Of a stretch of DNA of 14,811 nucleotides, positions 7,571 to 14,297 are shown in pieces. This DNA is from a bacterium UBA2214 (GTDB taxonomy: Bacteria > Zhuqueibacterota > Zhuqueibacteria > Residuimicrobiales > Residuimicrobiaceae), in contig DCUM01000095.1 of the NCBI GenBank assembly GCA_002327255.1, positions 1 to 14,811 on the forward strand. The letters run 5' to 3'. The notes below the pieces were generated by a model. The model saw only the letters and a list, made by a program, of their open reading frames with translations, was not told the DNA's origin and did not search any database. The position numbers were made by a program, and so were the translations under genes. Each line of letters starts with the position of its first letter. The stretch's first letter is position 1.

Positions 7571-8200
7571 TCAGGGAATATGAACAAAAATCTGTTGCAG
7601 CGCTTTTTTGTCCCGTTTCTGCGGCATGACTGCGGCCTTGCCGACTGCCACAAAAGCCATCAATTTCCAGGGGTCGGCAATTTGCAGCAGTTTCTGGAGC
7701 TTCTCTTGCGCGACCAGCATGCCGCTGAGCCAGCAGGCGCCATAGCCCAAATCCACAGCGCTCAACAGCAGCGTCTGCACCGCGGCGCCGATGCTCTGGA
7801 TATCCGGATAACTGCGCAGGCGGTTGATATCCTCATGTCCACTGCTTCGAGCGTTCATTAATTTATCGATGATGGCTTCGTAAGGCTGCATGGCGACGGC
7901 GATCACCGCCGGCGCATCCCTGAAAAAAGTCGAAAAGTATTCCACCGTGGTTTTGATGGCACTCTGGGCGTGCGAGTCCGCGTCGGGCATCATTTCCTGC
8001 AAGCGCGCTTCCACCGCCTGAGCCATCTGATCGAGCAAGGAACGGTTGCTAATGGCAATGAATTTCCAGGGTTGTGAATTATTCACGCTGGGCGACAGGC
8101 CTGCACGCCGCACCATTTCCTCGAGGTCTGTGAGCGGGACCTGGTCGTTCAGATATTTTCTTACACTGGCGCGCTTTTCAATGGTCTGCAGTAATTCCAT
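7571..8200 (-). CDS. nitroreductase-family flavoprotein
   Basis: The 209-residue product belongs to the FMN-dependent nitroreductase fold, whose members use NAD(P)H to reduce nitro groups, quinones or other acceptors, or do unrelated flavin chemistry. The N-terminal RASVRKY (residues 10-16) with Arg10, Ser12 and Arg14 matches the FMN-phosphate motif, and LSPSVNNSQPWKFIAI (35-50) is the second conserved block. GYGACWLSG (152-160) and the C-terminal MAFVAVGKA (181-189) complete the pattern. No iron-sulfur cysteine motif is present. The start at 8200 is preceded by GGAGG at good spacing; a longer in-frame start at 8293 adds residues unlike the family and covers the intergenic region. It is divergent from the AI-2E-family gene. 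The physiological substrate is unknown. Confidence 0.9.
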   Translation of the reverse strand: MELLQTIEKRASVRKYLNDQVPLTDLEEMVRRAGLSPSVNNSQPWKFIAISNRSLLDQMAQAVEARLQEMMPDADSHAQSAIKTTVEYFSTFFRDAPAVIAVAMQPYEAIIDKLMNARSSGHEDINRLRSYPDIQSIGAAVQTLLLSAVDLGYGACWLSGMLVAQEKLQKLLQIADPWKLMAFVAVGKAAVMPQKRDKKALQQIFVHIP

Positions 8201-8227
8201 TTTGTCCTCCACGACAAGAAATAGTAC

Positions 8228-8256
8228 TTGATAAAAATTTTTAAATTTGCTATATA
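8228..8256 (+). promoter_or_regulatory. sigma70-type promoter for the AI-2E-family transporter gene
   Basis: TTGATA (8228-8233) and TATATA (8251-8256) are separated by exactly 17 AT-rich bases, each box close to consensus. Transcription would start near 8263, about 43 bases before the ATG at 8306, which has AGGAGG seven bases upstream. The region also serves the divergent nitroreductase gene; a weak minus-strand -10 candidate (GATAAT, 8267-8272) is present, so the two promoters may overlap and compete. Confidence 0.65.
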
Positions 8257-8305
8257 AACAACATCTATTATCCCATTTACATTCCTGATCCAAGGAGGCT
8301 GTTCC

Positions 8306-9463
8306 ATGGATACCGGCTCTGTGCTAAAAAGTGACCCGGAGAAGTCGTTCAAAACGGGCATGCAGGCGATGCAATTCAGTCACTATTTTCTATTGATTAT
8401 TCTCATCATCGTGATGGTCATCTTTTTCCGCATGATTAAATTCTTTATGGTGCCGATCATCGTGGCAGGCGTCTTCTGCACGCTTTTCTATCCACTCCAT
8501 GAAAAGCTGCTGATTTGGACCAAGGGCAGAAATGGTGTCAGCGCTTTTCTGGCGTGCATCACCCTTCTGTTGGGCCTGTTGATTCCCCTGGCCCTGCTCG
8601 TCAATGTGGTCATCAATCAGGCCCTGGATCTGTATGATTCGGTGGTACCAACCCTGGAAAAATTGTACGCGAGTCCAAAGATCAATCCGGATCTGCTCAA
8701 GGAGTATCCCTGGTTCCAGCGTTTGCAACTGGACAAAGTGGATTGGCGCGCAACCATTCAGGAGGGACTGAAAACCATCACGGGCTATATGGGAAAGCTG
8801 ATCAATTTCACCTCACGCGGCACTGTGCTGGTCGTCACCAACCTTTTGATCACGGTCTTTACCATGTTCTATTTTTTCAAGGATGGCACCAGGATCGTTT
8901 CGACGTTGATGGGATATTTGCCGCTCGGGGATGAACACAAGGCGTTGATCATCAAACATTTCAATTCCATATCAAGAGCCACCGTCAAAGGCACCATCAT
9001 TCTGGGCTGTTTGCAGGGCGTGTTGGGGGGACTCACGTTGTGGGCGTTCGGCTTCAAAGCCGTGGTGATGTGGGGCATGGTCATGGTGGTGCTGTCGCTG
9101 TTGCCTGTCGTCGGCGCCTTTCTGGTATTGATACCCGCCGCCATCTTTGAGTTCGCGACGGGGAGCGTCGGCAACGGTCTGGGTATTCTTCTGATCAGCA
9201 TCATCGTCATTTCAAATGTGGACAATCTCATACGGCCCCGCCTCGTGGGACGCGACGCCGGCATGCATGATCTGATGGTTTTCTTCTCTTCCCTGGGCGG
9301 TATCGCTTTTTTCGGCATCATGGGCTTCATTATTGGTCCGGTGTTGGCCTCTTTGCTGATCACCCTGCTCGACATTTACAGTCTGGAATTCAAACGCATG
9401 ATCTCCATTCAGAAAGAAGAGACCCTGGACGTGCCACCCCTGCCACCGCTCTCATCCCAATAA
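8306..9463 (+). CDS. AI-2E family transporter (PerM/YdiK-like membrane protein)
   Basis: The 385-residue product is an inner-membrane protein of the AI-2E/UPF0118 family. Two N-terminal hydrophobic stretches (about residues 26-63) are followed by a third (79-104), a soluble segment, and five or so C-terminal helices (about 172-195, 228-249, 252-282, 291-304, 329-357). Family landmarks are YFFKDG (189-194), LQGVLGG (236-242), LLPVVGAFLVLIPAAI (265-280), DNLIRPRLVG (306-315) and GGIAFFGIMGFIIGPV (331-346). Members have been linked to export of the autoinducer AI-2 and to sodium-proton exchange, so a specific substrate should not be assumed. AGGAGG seven bases before the ATG supports the start. 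The gene stands alone between its promoter and a bidirectional terminator. Confidence 0.93.
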   Translation: MDTGSVLKSDPEKSFKTGMQAMQFSHYFLLIILIIVMVIFFRMIKFFMVPIIVAGVFCTLFYPLHEKLLIWTKGRNGVSAFLACITLLLGLLIPLALLVNVVINQALDLYDSVVPTLEKLYASPKINPDLLKEYPWFQRLQLDKVDWRATIQEGLKTITGYMGKLINFTSRGTVLVVTNLLITVFTMFYFFKDGTRIVSTLMGYLPLGDEHKALIIKHFNSISRATVKGTIILGCLQGVLGGLTLWAFGFKAVVMWGMVMVVLSLLPVVGAFLVLIPAAIFEFATGSVGNGLGILLISIIVISNVDNLIRPRLVGRDAGMHDLMVFFSSLGGIAFFGIMGFIIGPVLASLLITLLDIYSLEFKRMISIQKEETLDVPPLPPLSSQ

Positions 9464-9473
9464 ACGGATTTTT

Positions 9474-9505
9474 AAAAAAAAGGCCCTGTTTTCAGGGCCT
9501 TTTTT
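9474..9505. terminator. bidirectional intrinsic terminator
   Basis: The GC-rich stem GGCCCTG/CAGGGCC (9482-9488 with 9493-9499) has a TTTT loop, eight A residues before it and six T residues after it. Both strands thus read as stem plus T-run. It sits between the stops of the convergent AI-2E-family gene (9463) and the secreted-protein gene (9508) and can serve both. Confidence 0.93.
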
Positions 9506-9507
9506 CC

Positions 9508-11403
9508 TTATTGCATCTTGATCATTTTTCGGGTTATGACCTGATTTCCCGTCTGCAGCCGGTAAAGATAAGCGCCTGATACCACCTGCTGCCCGCGTTC
9601 GTCGCAGCCATCCCAGGGGATGGTATGGTAACCGGGGCTTTTGGGTTCATCGACCAACATTACGATCTTTTGCCCGAGGAGATTGAACACCGTGAGCTGG
9701 ACGTGTTCATCGCGCCCCTCCGGTATCTGGAAGCCGATCCCGGTATGGGGATTGAAGGGATTGGGATAATTTTGTTCCAGCTGCAGCGCTTGCGGCAGGC
9801 TGATGCGGAGCGTCACTGTCTTTGAATAGGTGCAGATGCCATCGGAATCAATCTGGCGCAGACGATAGCTGTTGCTGCCCGGCGCCGGGTTTTCATCCGA
9901 GCAGGTGTAGGTGTGGCTGATGGTGGTTGTGCCATTGCCTTTGACAAAGGCGATTTTTTGCCAATCACCACTCTGGCCGGCCTTGCGCTCGACATCAAAG
10001 CCATAATTGTTGGTTTCGCTGGCGGTGGACCAGTTCAGGATAACTTTTCCCTGATGCGATTTGGCACTGAAAGCGGCCAATTCGACCGGAATCACGGTAT
10101 TGGTTCTTGGCATCACGACAATTTGCAGAGGGTGGCGCGTATAATCCGCAACCGAGTCACCCCAGGCGGCGGTATGATACTCCGGAACATAATAAAAGGT
10201 CGCTGCCAAATTTTGATTCTCCGTCTGAATGACGGCATCACCAACACGTTCGAGTTGAATGCCGCTCTCGCCGTAGGAGAGGGAATCGCCGGTATTGGTG
10301 TGCAAATCAGCGGTCTTTTTGTTTTTGTCATCCAGATAGTAGAGCGTCTGTTTGGTATTGGGGATCGGATTCATGGTGGCGGTAGTGGCGATGGAACCAA
10401 ACTCGCCTTGCAGCATAAACCAGTTCACGGCCGGGGTCGGCAGTGTTTTATCCCCCAGGTTATCCAGTGTGCCGTCTATGGGAATATCCGCACCATTGAG
10501 CCAATGGAATTTTGAACCCGCGATAGCGGGCAAGTAGTCAACGGTTTGACGCATGAGATGCATACCCATCTCCTGCCCGAGACTCTCTTCCAGGAGATCG
10601 ATCCTGGCGGAACGTGGATAAAAGGTCATGGTCAACGGCAGATGATCAACCGGCTGCGGAATGGTATAAAAATAGATGGCATAGACCTTTTTGTGGATAA
10701 TGCGCACCGGACCTTTGCGTACAAAAACCATGCTGTCGCGGAGGGCGGTCACTTCTGATTCCTCATAGTCAAGGAAAAATTGATATTTGCCCTTGAAGCG
10801 AATTTTCCAGCGATCCATCAGATCCGCTGTTGAGACCGCGCCGTTGCGAATGGAGAGAAAATCGGGGATGGCATCAGCACTGTGTCCGTAGGAATAGGTC
10901 AGGGCTTTGACGGTATCGGATCTTCCGATGGCGGAGGTCGCATAAGACATATAGGGCGTAAAATCACGGCTGATGGTATTGGATCGATAGATATATGCGT
11001 AGGCTTTCTGATGTGGGGTGACTGATGAGTCGATGGCACAGACCTGATACCTTTGGTAGAGGGTTGAAGTCAAATCCTGAATCCAGCGGTTATCGCCGAC
11101 ACTGTCGCCCATATCCGCGGCCATGAAGCAGATTTCATCCTGATTATCCAATCTGCCGTTATGGAGGGCAAAGTAGCCGCCATTGTCGGTTTCGTCAATT
11201 TGAAATGGAATCTGTGTCCAGCTGCCTAGGCGATGGGCATAGACAAAGACATGCCCGGTATCGGCGTTGAAAAAATCGGGCAACTGGCTCCCCAGCACCA
11301 CAACGGGATCGAATGGCCGCTGCAAATCAGCTGCTATGCCTGGTGCAGTACAAGCCAGTGCGCAAATCCAAATGATGCATAAGTATCGTAGCATAAATTT
11401 CAT
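9508..11403 (-). CDS. secreted protein with C-terminal sorting-type (FlgD-like) tail, function unknown
   Basis: The 631-residue product starts with a signal peptide (MKFMLRYLCIIWICALACTA, likely cleaved near AADLQ). The start at 11403 has AGGAGG about ten bases upstream; an in-frame ATG at 11433 would precede the signal. Residues about 25-430 form a beta-rich region I do not recognise, opening with a segment containing TQIPFQIDETDNGGYFAL and LDNQDEICFMAADMGDSV. Residues 435-535 resemble the fibronectin-like module common before sorting tails (PVELAAFSAK, ASETNNYGFDVERK, YRLRQIDSDG). Residues 536-631 are a FlgD-Ig/type IX-sorting-like tail with YPNPFNP (546-552), FNLLGQKI, WDG and SGAYLYRLQTG. 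Such tails direct or anchor proteins at the cell surface in FCB-group bacteria. It stands alone, with inverted repeats in its upstream region. Domain calls at the C-terminus are firm; the role is unknown. Confidence 0.85.
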   Translation of the reverse strand: MKFMLRYLCIIWICALACTAPGIAADLQRPFDPVVVLGSQLPDFFNADTGHVFVYAHRLGSWTQIPFQIDETDNGGYFALHNGRLDNQDEICFMAADMGDSVGDNRWIQDLTSTLYQRYQVCAIDSSVTPHQKAYAYIYRSNTISRDFTPYMSYATSAIGRSDTVKALTYSYGHSADAIPDFLSIRNGAVSTADLMDRWKIRFKGKYQFFLDYEESEVTALRDSMVFVRKGPVRIIHKKVYAIYFYTIPQPVDHLPLTMTFYPRSARIDLLEESLGQEMGMHLMRQTVDYLPAIAGSKFHWLNGADIPIDGTLDNLGDKTLPTPAVNWFMLQGEFGSIATTATMNPIPNTKQTLYYLDDKNKKTADLHTNTGDSLSYGESGIQLERVGDAVIQTENQNLAATFYYVPEYHTAAWGDSVADYTRHPLQIVVMPRTNTVIPVELAAFSAKSHQGKVILNWSTASETNNYGFDVERKAGQSGDWQKIAFVKGNGTTTISHTYTCSDENPAPGSNSYRLRQIDSDGICTYSKTVTLRISLPQALQLEQNYPNPFNPHTGIGFQIPEGRDEHVQLTVFNLLGQKIVMLVDEPKSPGYHTIPWDGCDERGQQVVSGAYLYRLQTGNQVITRKMIKMQ

Positions 11404-11418
11404 CAAGGTGCCCCTCCT

Positions 11419-11468
11419 AAATTGGCATGGCATTTATGGGTTTAAGTTAGCATGAATCATGCCAATTT
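11419..11468. repeat. 11-bp inverted repeat in front of the secreted-protein gene
   Basis: AAATTGGCATG (11419-11429) and CATGCCAATTT (11458-11468) are perfect inverted copies, 28 bases apart. The near arm ends directly beside the AGGAGG ribosome-binding site of the gene on the minus strand. A second, shorter dyad, GCATGA-A-TCATGC (11450-11462), overlaps the far arm. These could be operator sites for a dimeric regulator or, if the leader is transcribed from upstream, a leader hairpin. Confidence 0.6.
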
Positions 11469-11484
11469 TTGTTGTAAATGACAA
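11456..11484 (-). promoter_or_regulatory. sigma70-type promoter candidate for the secreted-protein gene
   Basis: On the minus strand TTGTCA (11479-11484, 5 of 6) is followed after 17 bases by CATGAT (11456-11461, 4 of 6), in front of the gene at 11403. The -10 box lies inside the inverted repeats, so a bound repressor would block it. A sigma54-like arrangement (TGGCAT...ATGC, 11450-11464) overlaps the same bases as an alternative. Confidence 0.35.
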
Positions 11485-11560
11485 TTTTCGATCTGACACA
11501 ATATTTGTTATTATTATACTTATCCCACTTTAATTGTATCACCCCATTCTCTCGCCCCAA

Positions 11561-11588
11561 GCCGATTTTTTGGCATCCAAAAAATGGC
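11561..11588. terminator. hairpin downstream of the polX relic
   Basis: GCC-G-ATTTTTTGG (11561-11573) pairs with CCAAAAAATGGC (11577-11588) around a CAT loop, giving 12 pairs and one bulged G. It follows the end of the polX relic on the minus strand and may end the aroQ transcript, although no T-run follows the stem. Confidence 0.4.
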
Positions 11589-11598
11589 GCAAAACGGC

Positions 11599-11958
11599 TC
11601 ATTTGACTCTTTTTGATACATATCGGTGGCGTTTTTGCCATTTTTTCAAGGACTCCAGCGAGCCATCCGGCAGTATATCGACTTCACATCCGGCCAGTAT
11701 CGTGAAATCGCTGTATTTCTTCTGCAAGGTGCGGATTTCATCGATCTGGCGCAGCAGACGCGTCTCCTGCAGACCATTGCCAATGCCGGATAATTCACCG
11801 GGACGATTTTCACGCCACAGATCGGCGATATCGACCGTCAGCTCCTGGATGGTTCGTCAGGCCCTGCGGCAGGCATTGAGCTTGAAGATCAGTTCGCCTT
11901 TGAACTCCAAAACAGCGGCGATCTGATCGAACAGGATGGCAATTTTCTGATACTTCAT
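11599..11958 (-). pseudogene. internally deleted polX relic (DNA polymerase X / PHP family)
   Basis: Reading the minus strand from the ATG at 11958 gives one frame of 119 residues plus a final stop, broken by a TGA at codon 34 (11857-11859). Residues 1-33 (MKYQKIAILFDQIAAVLEFK, ending LNACRRA), the stop and RTIQELTVDIADL match the N-terminal helix-hairpin-helix region of bacterial PolX (family pattern RAYRRAARTI), as does SGIGNGLQE. The next residues jump to RQIDEIRTLQKKY and ILAGCEVDILPDGSLE, which belong to the PHP phosphoesterase domain some 330 residues further on in intact PolX (about 575 aa). The finger and palm domains are missing, so no polymerase can be made. After GSLE the similarity ends in a basic tail. 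It lies 35 bases after aroQ. Similarity is by memory of the family, but two separate matching blocks in one frame make the call strong. Confidence 0.85.
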
Positions 11959-11993
11959 ACGCTTTTTCAGCTGTTTTCTTGCCGACTGTAATT

Positions 11994-12437
11994 TTAGCGC
12001 TTTTTCTCGAGATAGTCAACCAATAATTGCAGCCCCTGCAGATAGGAGTTGAGGCCCTGTCCGGAAATTTGCGCCAGACATACATCCGCGATGACGCTGG
12101 TGCGCCGGAATGATTCCCGTTTATGTATATCTGACAGATGCACCTCCGCGACCGGCAAGGCAACCGCTGCCAGAGCATCGCGCAGGGCATAGCTGTAGTG
12201 GGTGAAGGCGCCGGGATTGATGAGAATGGCCTGTACGGTTTTGCGATGATCCTGGATGAGATCGATGAGCACGCCCTCATGATTGCTTTGTTCGATTTCC
12301 AGCTTCACACCGGACCGTGCCGCCTGATCACGCAGGGCTTCGTTGATTTGCTGCAAGGTCAGCGTTCCGTAGATGGAAGGTTCGCGTTCACCGAGGAGAT
12401 TGAGATTGGGGCCATGCAGTACGAGAATGGCAAACAT
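11994..12437 (-). CDS. aroQ: 3-dehydroquinate dehydratase, type II
   Basis: The 147-residue product removes water from 3-dehydroquinate to give 3-dehydroshikimate, step three of the shikimate pathway. It is the small type II enzyme (about 145-150 aa, dodecameric in relatives), unrelated to type I AroD. Landmarks are LVLHGPNLNLLGEREPSIYG (residues 5-24) with catalytic-loop Arg18 and Tyr23, INPGAFTHYSYALRDAL (73-89) with Asn74, and EVHLSDIHKRESFRR (98-112) with His100. The segment SVIADVCLAQISGQG (114-128) is less typical than the usual SY(L/I)SxxAxGxIxGxG but keeps its layout. The ATG at 12437 has GGGA eight bases upstream; a TTG two codons earlier would leave too little spacing. It has its own promoter candidate and precedes the polX relic. 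Confidence 0.95.
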   Translation of the reverse strand: MFAILVLHGPNLNLLGEREPSIYGTLTLQQINEALRDQAARSGVKLEIEQSNHEGVLIDLIQDHRKTVQAILINPGAFTHYSYALRDALAAVALPVAEVHLSDIHKRESFRRTSVIADVCLAQISGQGLNSYLQGLQLLVDYLEKKR

Positions 12438-12502
12438 GATCAATATCCCATGTCAGTAATATCACACCACCATAAGAGAATATAAGCTAAATAAATTGCG
12501 CT

Positions 12503-12580
12503 CCATAGCAGACGGTTTATGTTGCCAGCGATCCCCGGCTACTATGGCCTCCAAGAGATAATAAAAGAATGCCATAGGAG
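12503..12580. repeat. three alternating CCATAG elements in the aroB-aroQ gap
   Basis: CCATAGCAG (12503-12511), its inverted relative CTACTATGG (12539-12547) and CCATAGGAG (12572-12580) alternate in orientation. The middle copy can pair with either neighbour, over about nine bases with one wobble or mismatch. The left pair falls in the expected aroQ leader and the right pair spans the aroQ promoter. Confidence 0.4.
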
Positions 12581-12585
12581 GTCAA
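12558..12585 (-). promoter_or_regulatory. sigma70-type promoter for aroQ
   Basis: On the minus strand TTGACC (12580-12585) and TATTAT (12558-12563) are 16 bases apart, each matching consensus at 5 of 6. Transcription would start near 12551, giving a leader of about 114 bases before the aroQ ATG at 12437. The rest of the 232-base aroB-aroQ gap (12438-12669) holds no gene and no clear terminator after aroB, so aroQ may also receive read-through from the aro operon. Confidence 0.6.
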
Positions 12586-12669
12586 ATCAATCCTGACGTT
12601 GGGACCCTGCTGATCCCCTATCGTAAGGGACAGAGGCAGAAAGCGTCAACACGATGCCCGTTACCTGAA

Positions 12670-13764
12670 TCAGGAGGAGAGGTCCTGGAGCTGCTCAATG
12701 GCGCCATAGACCCGGTCATCCCCGACGTCATCACGGAGGACGGCCCTTCCCGGCCGTTCGATCAGCACCCAGGTCTGGCCGCTGCGGCGGCGTTTCTTGT
12801 CGTGCGCGATATGCGTGAAAATCATTTCGGTCGTCACGTCAGCGGGGAGAGGGGGTGGATTCAGCGCACGAATCAGGCCCATTCCGCGCTGCACCGCTTC
12901 CTGATCCAGGCCTGAACAGGATGCGGAGAGATGCAAGGCAGCGGCCATCCCGAGTGCGATGGCCTCGCCATGGCGATAACAGGCAAAGCCTGTAGCCGCT
13001 TCAAGCGCGTGGCCGATGGTATGGCCAAAATTGAGCCAGGCGCGTATGCCCTGCTCGCGCTCGTCCAGGCCAACGATCTCCGCTTTGATCTGGCAGCAGC
13101 GGGCGATGACGCTTTCCAGAAGCGCCCCATCCTCAAGACGCATGATACATGGCAGCTTTTCCTCCAGCACCTCCAGGAGTTCTGCGTCCCTGATAAGGGC
13201 ATATTTCAACACCTCGCCGAGCCCGGCGCGCAGCTCGCGCGGCGCCAGCGTATGCAGGACATCGGGATCGATAAAAACCGCTTCGGGGTGATGAAAGGCG
13301 CCGATGAGATTTTTCCCCAACGGATGGTTGACGCCTACCTTCCCTCCCACACTGCTGTCCACCTGGGCGAGCAGCGTAGTGGGAATTTGGATCAGGCGGA
13401 TGCCGCGCAGATAGGTGGCGGCCACAAAGCCGGCGAGATCACCGACCACGCCGCCGCCGAGTGCCACCATCACGGCGTCCCTGGTGATGCGATTTTCGAT
13501 CAGCCGCGTGTAAAGTGCATCGCATTGCGAAAGGCTTTTGGAAGACTCGCCGGCCGGAACGGTCAAGGTGAGGAGGCCTTGATCTGAGGCGTTGAAACGC
13601 GCTGCCATTGTTTTTCCGTAGAGTCGTTGTACCGTTTCATCGCTGATGAGAACAAAGGGGCCGGGCGATATCTCGCGCAGGCGCAGTGGCCACTGCGCCA
13701 GGGTGTTCTGAGCGATGTCAATATCGTACGGTTTCCCGGCGAGATGAACCGTGACGCGTTTCAT
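12670..13764 (-). CDS. aroB: 3-dehydroquinate synthase
   Basis: The 364-residue product converts 3-deoxy-D-arabino-heptulosonate 7-phosphate to 3-dehydroquinate, step two of the shikimate pathway, using bound NAD and a divalent metal. NAD-binding and active-site blocks are VALGGGVVGDLAGFVAATYL (residues 100-119) and QIPTTLLAQVDSSVGGKVGV (126-145). The metal ligands are Glu184 in GLGEVLKYA, His248 in NFGHTIGHALE and His265 in YRHGEAIALGM. Length matches the family (about 360). The start codon overlaps the aroK stop (ATGA), which implies coupled translation. It is followed by a 232-base gap before aroQ. Confidence 0.97.
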   Translation of the reverse strand: MKRVTVHLAGKPYDIDIAQNTLAQWPLRLREISPGPFVLISDETVQRLYGKTMAARFNASDQGLLTLTVPAGESSKSLSQCDALYTRLIENRITRDAVMVALGGGVVGDLAGFVAATYLRGIRLIQIPTTLLAQVDSSVGGKVGVNHPLGKNLIGAFHHPEAVFIDPDVLHTLAPRELRAGLGEVLKYALIRDAELLEVLEEKLPCIMRLEDGALLESVIARCCQIKAEIVGLDEREQGIRAWLNFGHTIGHALEAATGFACYRHGEAIALGMAAALHLSASCSGLDQEAVQRGMGLIRALNPPPLPADVTTEMIFTHIAHDKKRRRSGQTWVLIERPGRAVLRDDVGDDRVYGAIEQLQDLSS

Positions 13765-14297
13765 GGTTCATCCTGCAGATAGAGAAAAATTCTTTCCGCC
13801 AGGGCTGACGCTGAAATCTCTTCCCTGCTTTCAAATTGATAATGGGCTTGGCGATAGATTGGCTCGCGCACGCGGAGCAGGGAAGTGATGCGCTCGCTGA
13901 GTGCTTCGGCACTCAGGCCCTCCAGGAGGGGGCGTTTGCCCTTGCGTGACAGGCGTTTGAAGAGAACCTCGGCGTCTGCATGGAGGCAGATGGTGATGCC
14001 GGAGGCCTGAATTTTACGCCAATTTTCCGGCCGCACCACAGCGCCGCCGCCCAAAGAGACCACCCAGTGTTTCCGGGTACAGATGGCTTCGACCACTTCA
14101 TCTTCAAGGGCACGGAATACCTGTTCCCCTTGCTGCGTAAAAATGTCGCTGATGCGCAGTCCGGTTTTTTGTTCGATAAGTGCATCGGTATCGGCAAATG
14201 GCCAGCCGAGGAACGCGGCAAAGGCTTTGCCGACACGGCTCTTGCCGGTCCCCATAAAACCCATAAAATAGATATTTTTACCATCCCAGGGGTACAT
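13761..14297 (-). CDS. aroK: shikimate kinase
   Basis: The 178-residue product phosphorylates shikimate with ATP, step five of the pathway. The P-loop is GFMGTGKS (residues 13-20), the shikimate and magnesium site includes Asp36 and Asp38 in ADTDAL, the GGG of SLGGGAV is at 83-85, and the lid has KRPLLEG (121-127). Length fits (about 170-180). The ATG at 14297 is chosen because it gives the usual short N-terminus before the NIYFMGFMGTGKS strand and has AAGGA about nine bases upstream; a longer in-frame start at 14345 lies deep in aroC. The gene overlaps the end of aroC by 20 bases and shares an ATGA overlap with aroB, so the three genes are one operon. Confidence 0.95.
   Translation of the reverse strand: MYPWDGKNIYFMGFMGTGKSRVGKAFAAFLGWPFADTDALIEQKTGLRISDIFTQQGEQVFRALEDEVVEAICTRKHWVVSLGGGAVVRPENWRKIQASGITICLHADAEVLFKRLSRKGKRPLLEGLSAEALSERITSLLRVREPIYRQAHYQFESREEISASALAERIFLYLQDEP

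Noticed and set aside
8306..9463. Naming the AI-2E-family protein as a quorum-sensing exporter (tqsA) or as perM
   Set aside because: The family is broad and function varies. No neighbour supports a quorum-sensing role, so only the family name is given.
9474..9505. The palindrome as an insertion-sequence end or attachment site
   Set aside because: It is a textbook terminator between convergent stops, with no target duplication or second copy in the window.
11857..11859. TGA in the polX relic read as selenocysteine
   Set aside because: The position is normally a small residue in the YRRAAR motif, not a catalytic cysteine. The polymerase palm is also missing, so decay is the simpler reading.
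11534..11926. A 130-codon plus-strand frame over the polX relic
   Set aside because: The minus strand carries clear PolX similarity in one frame; the plus-strand product resembles nothing.
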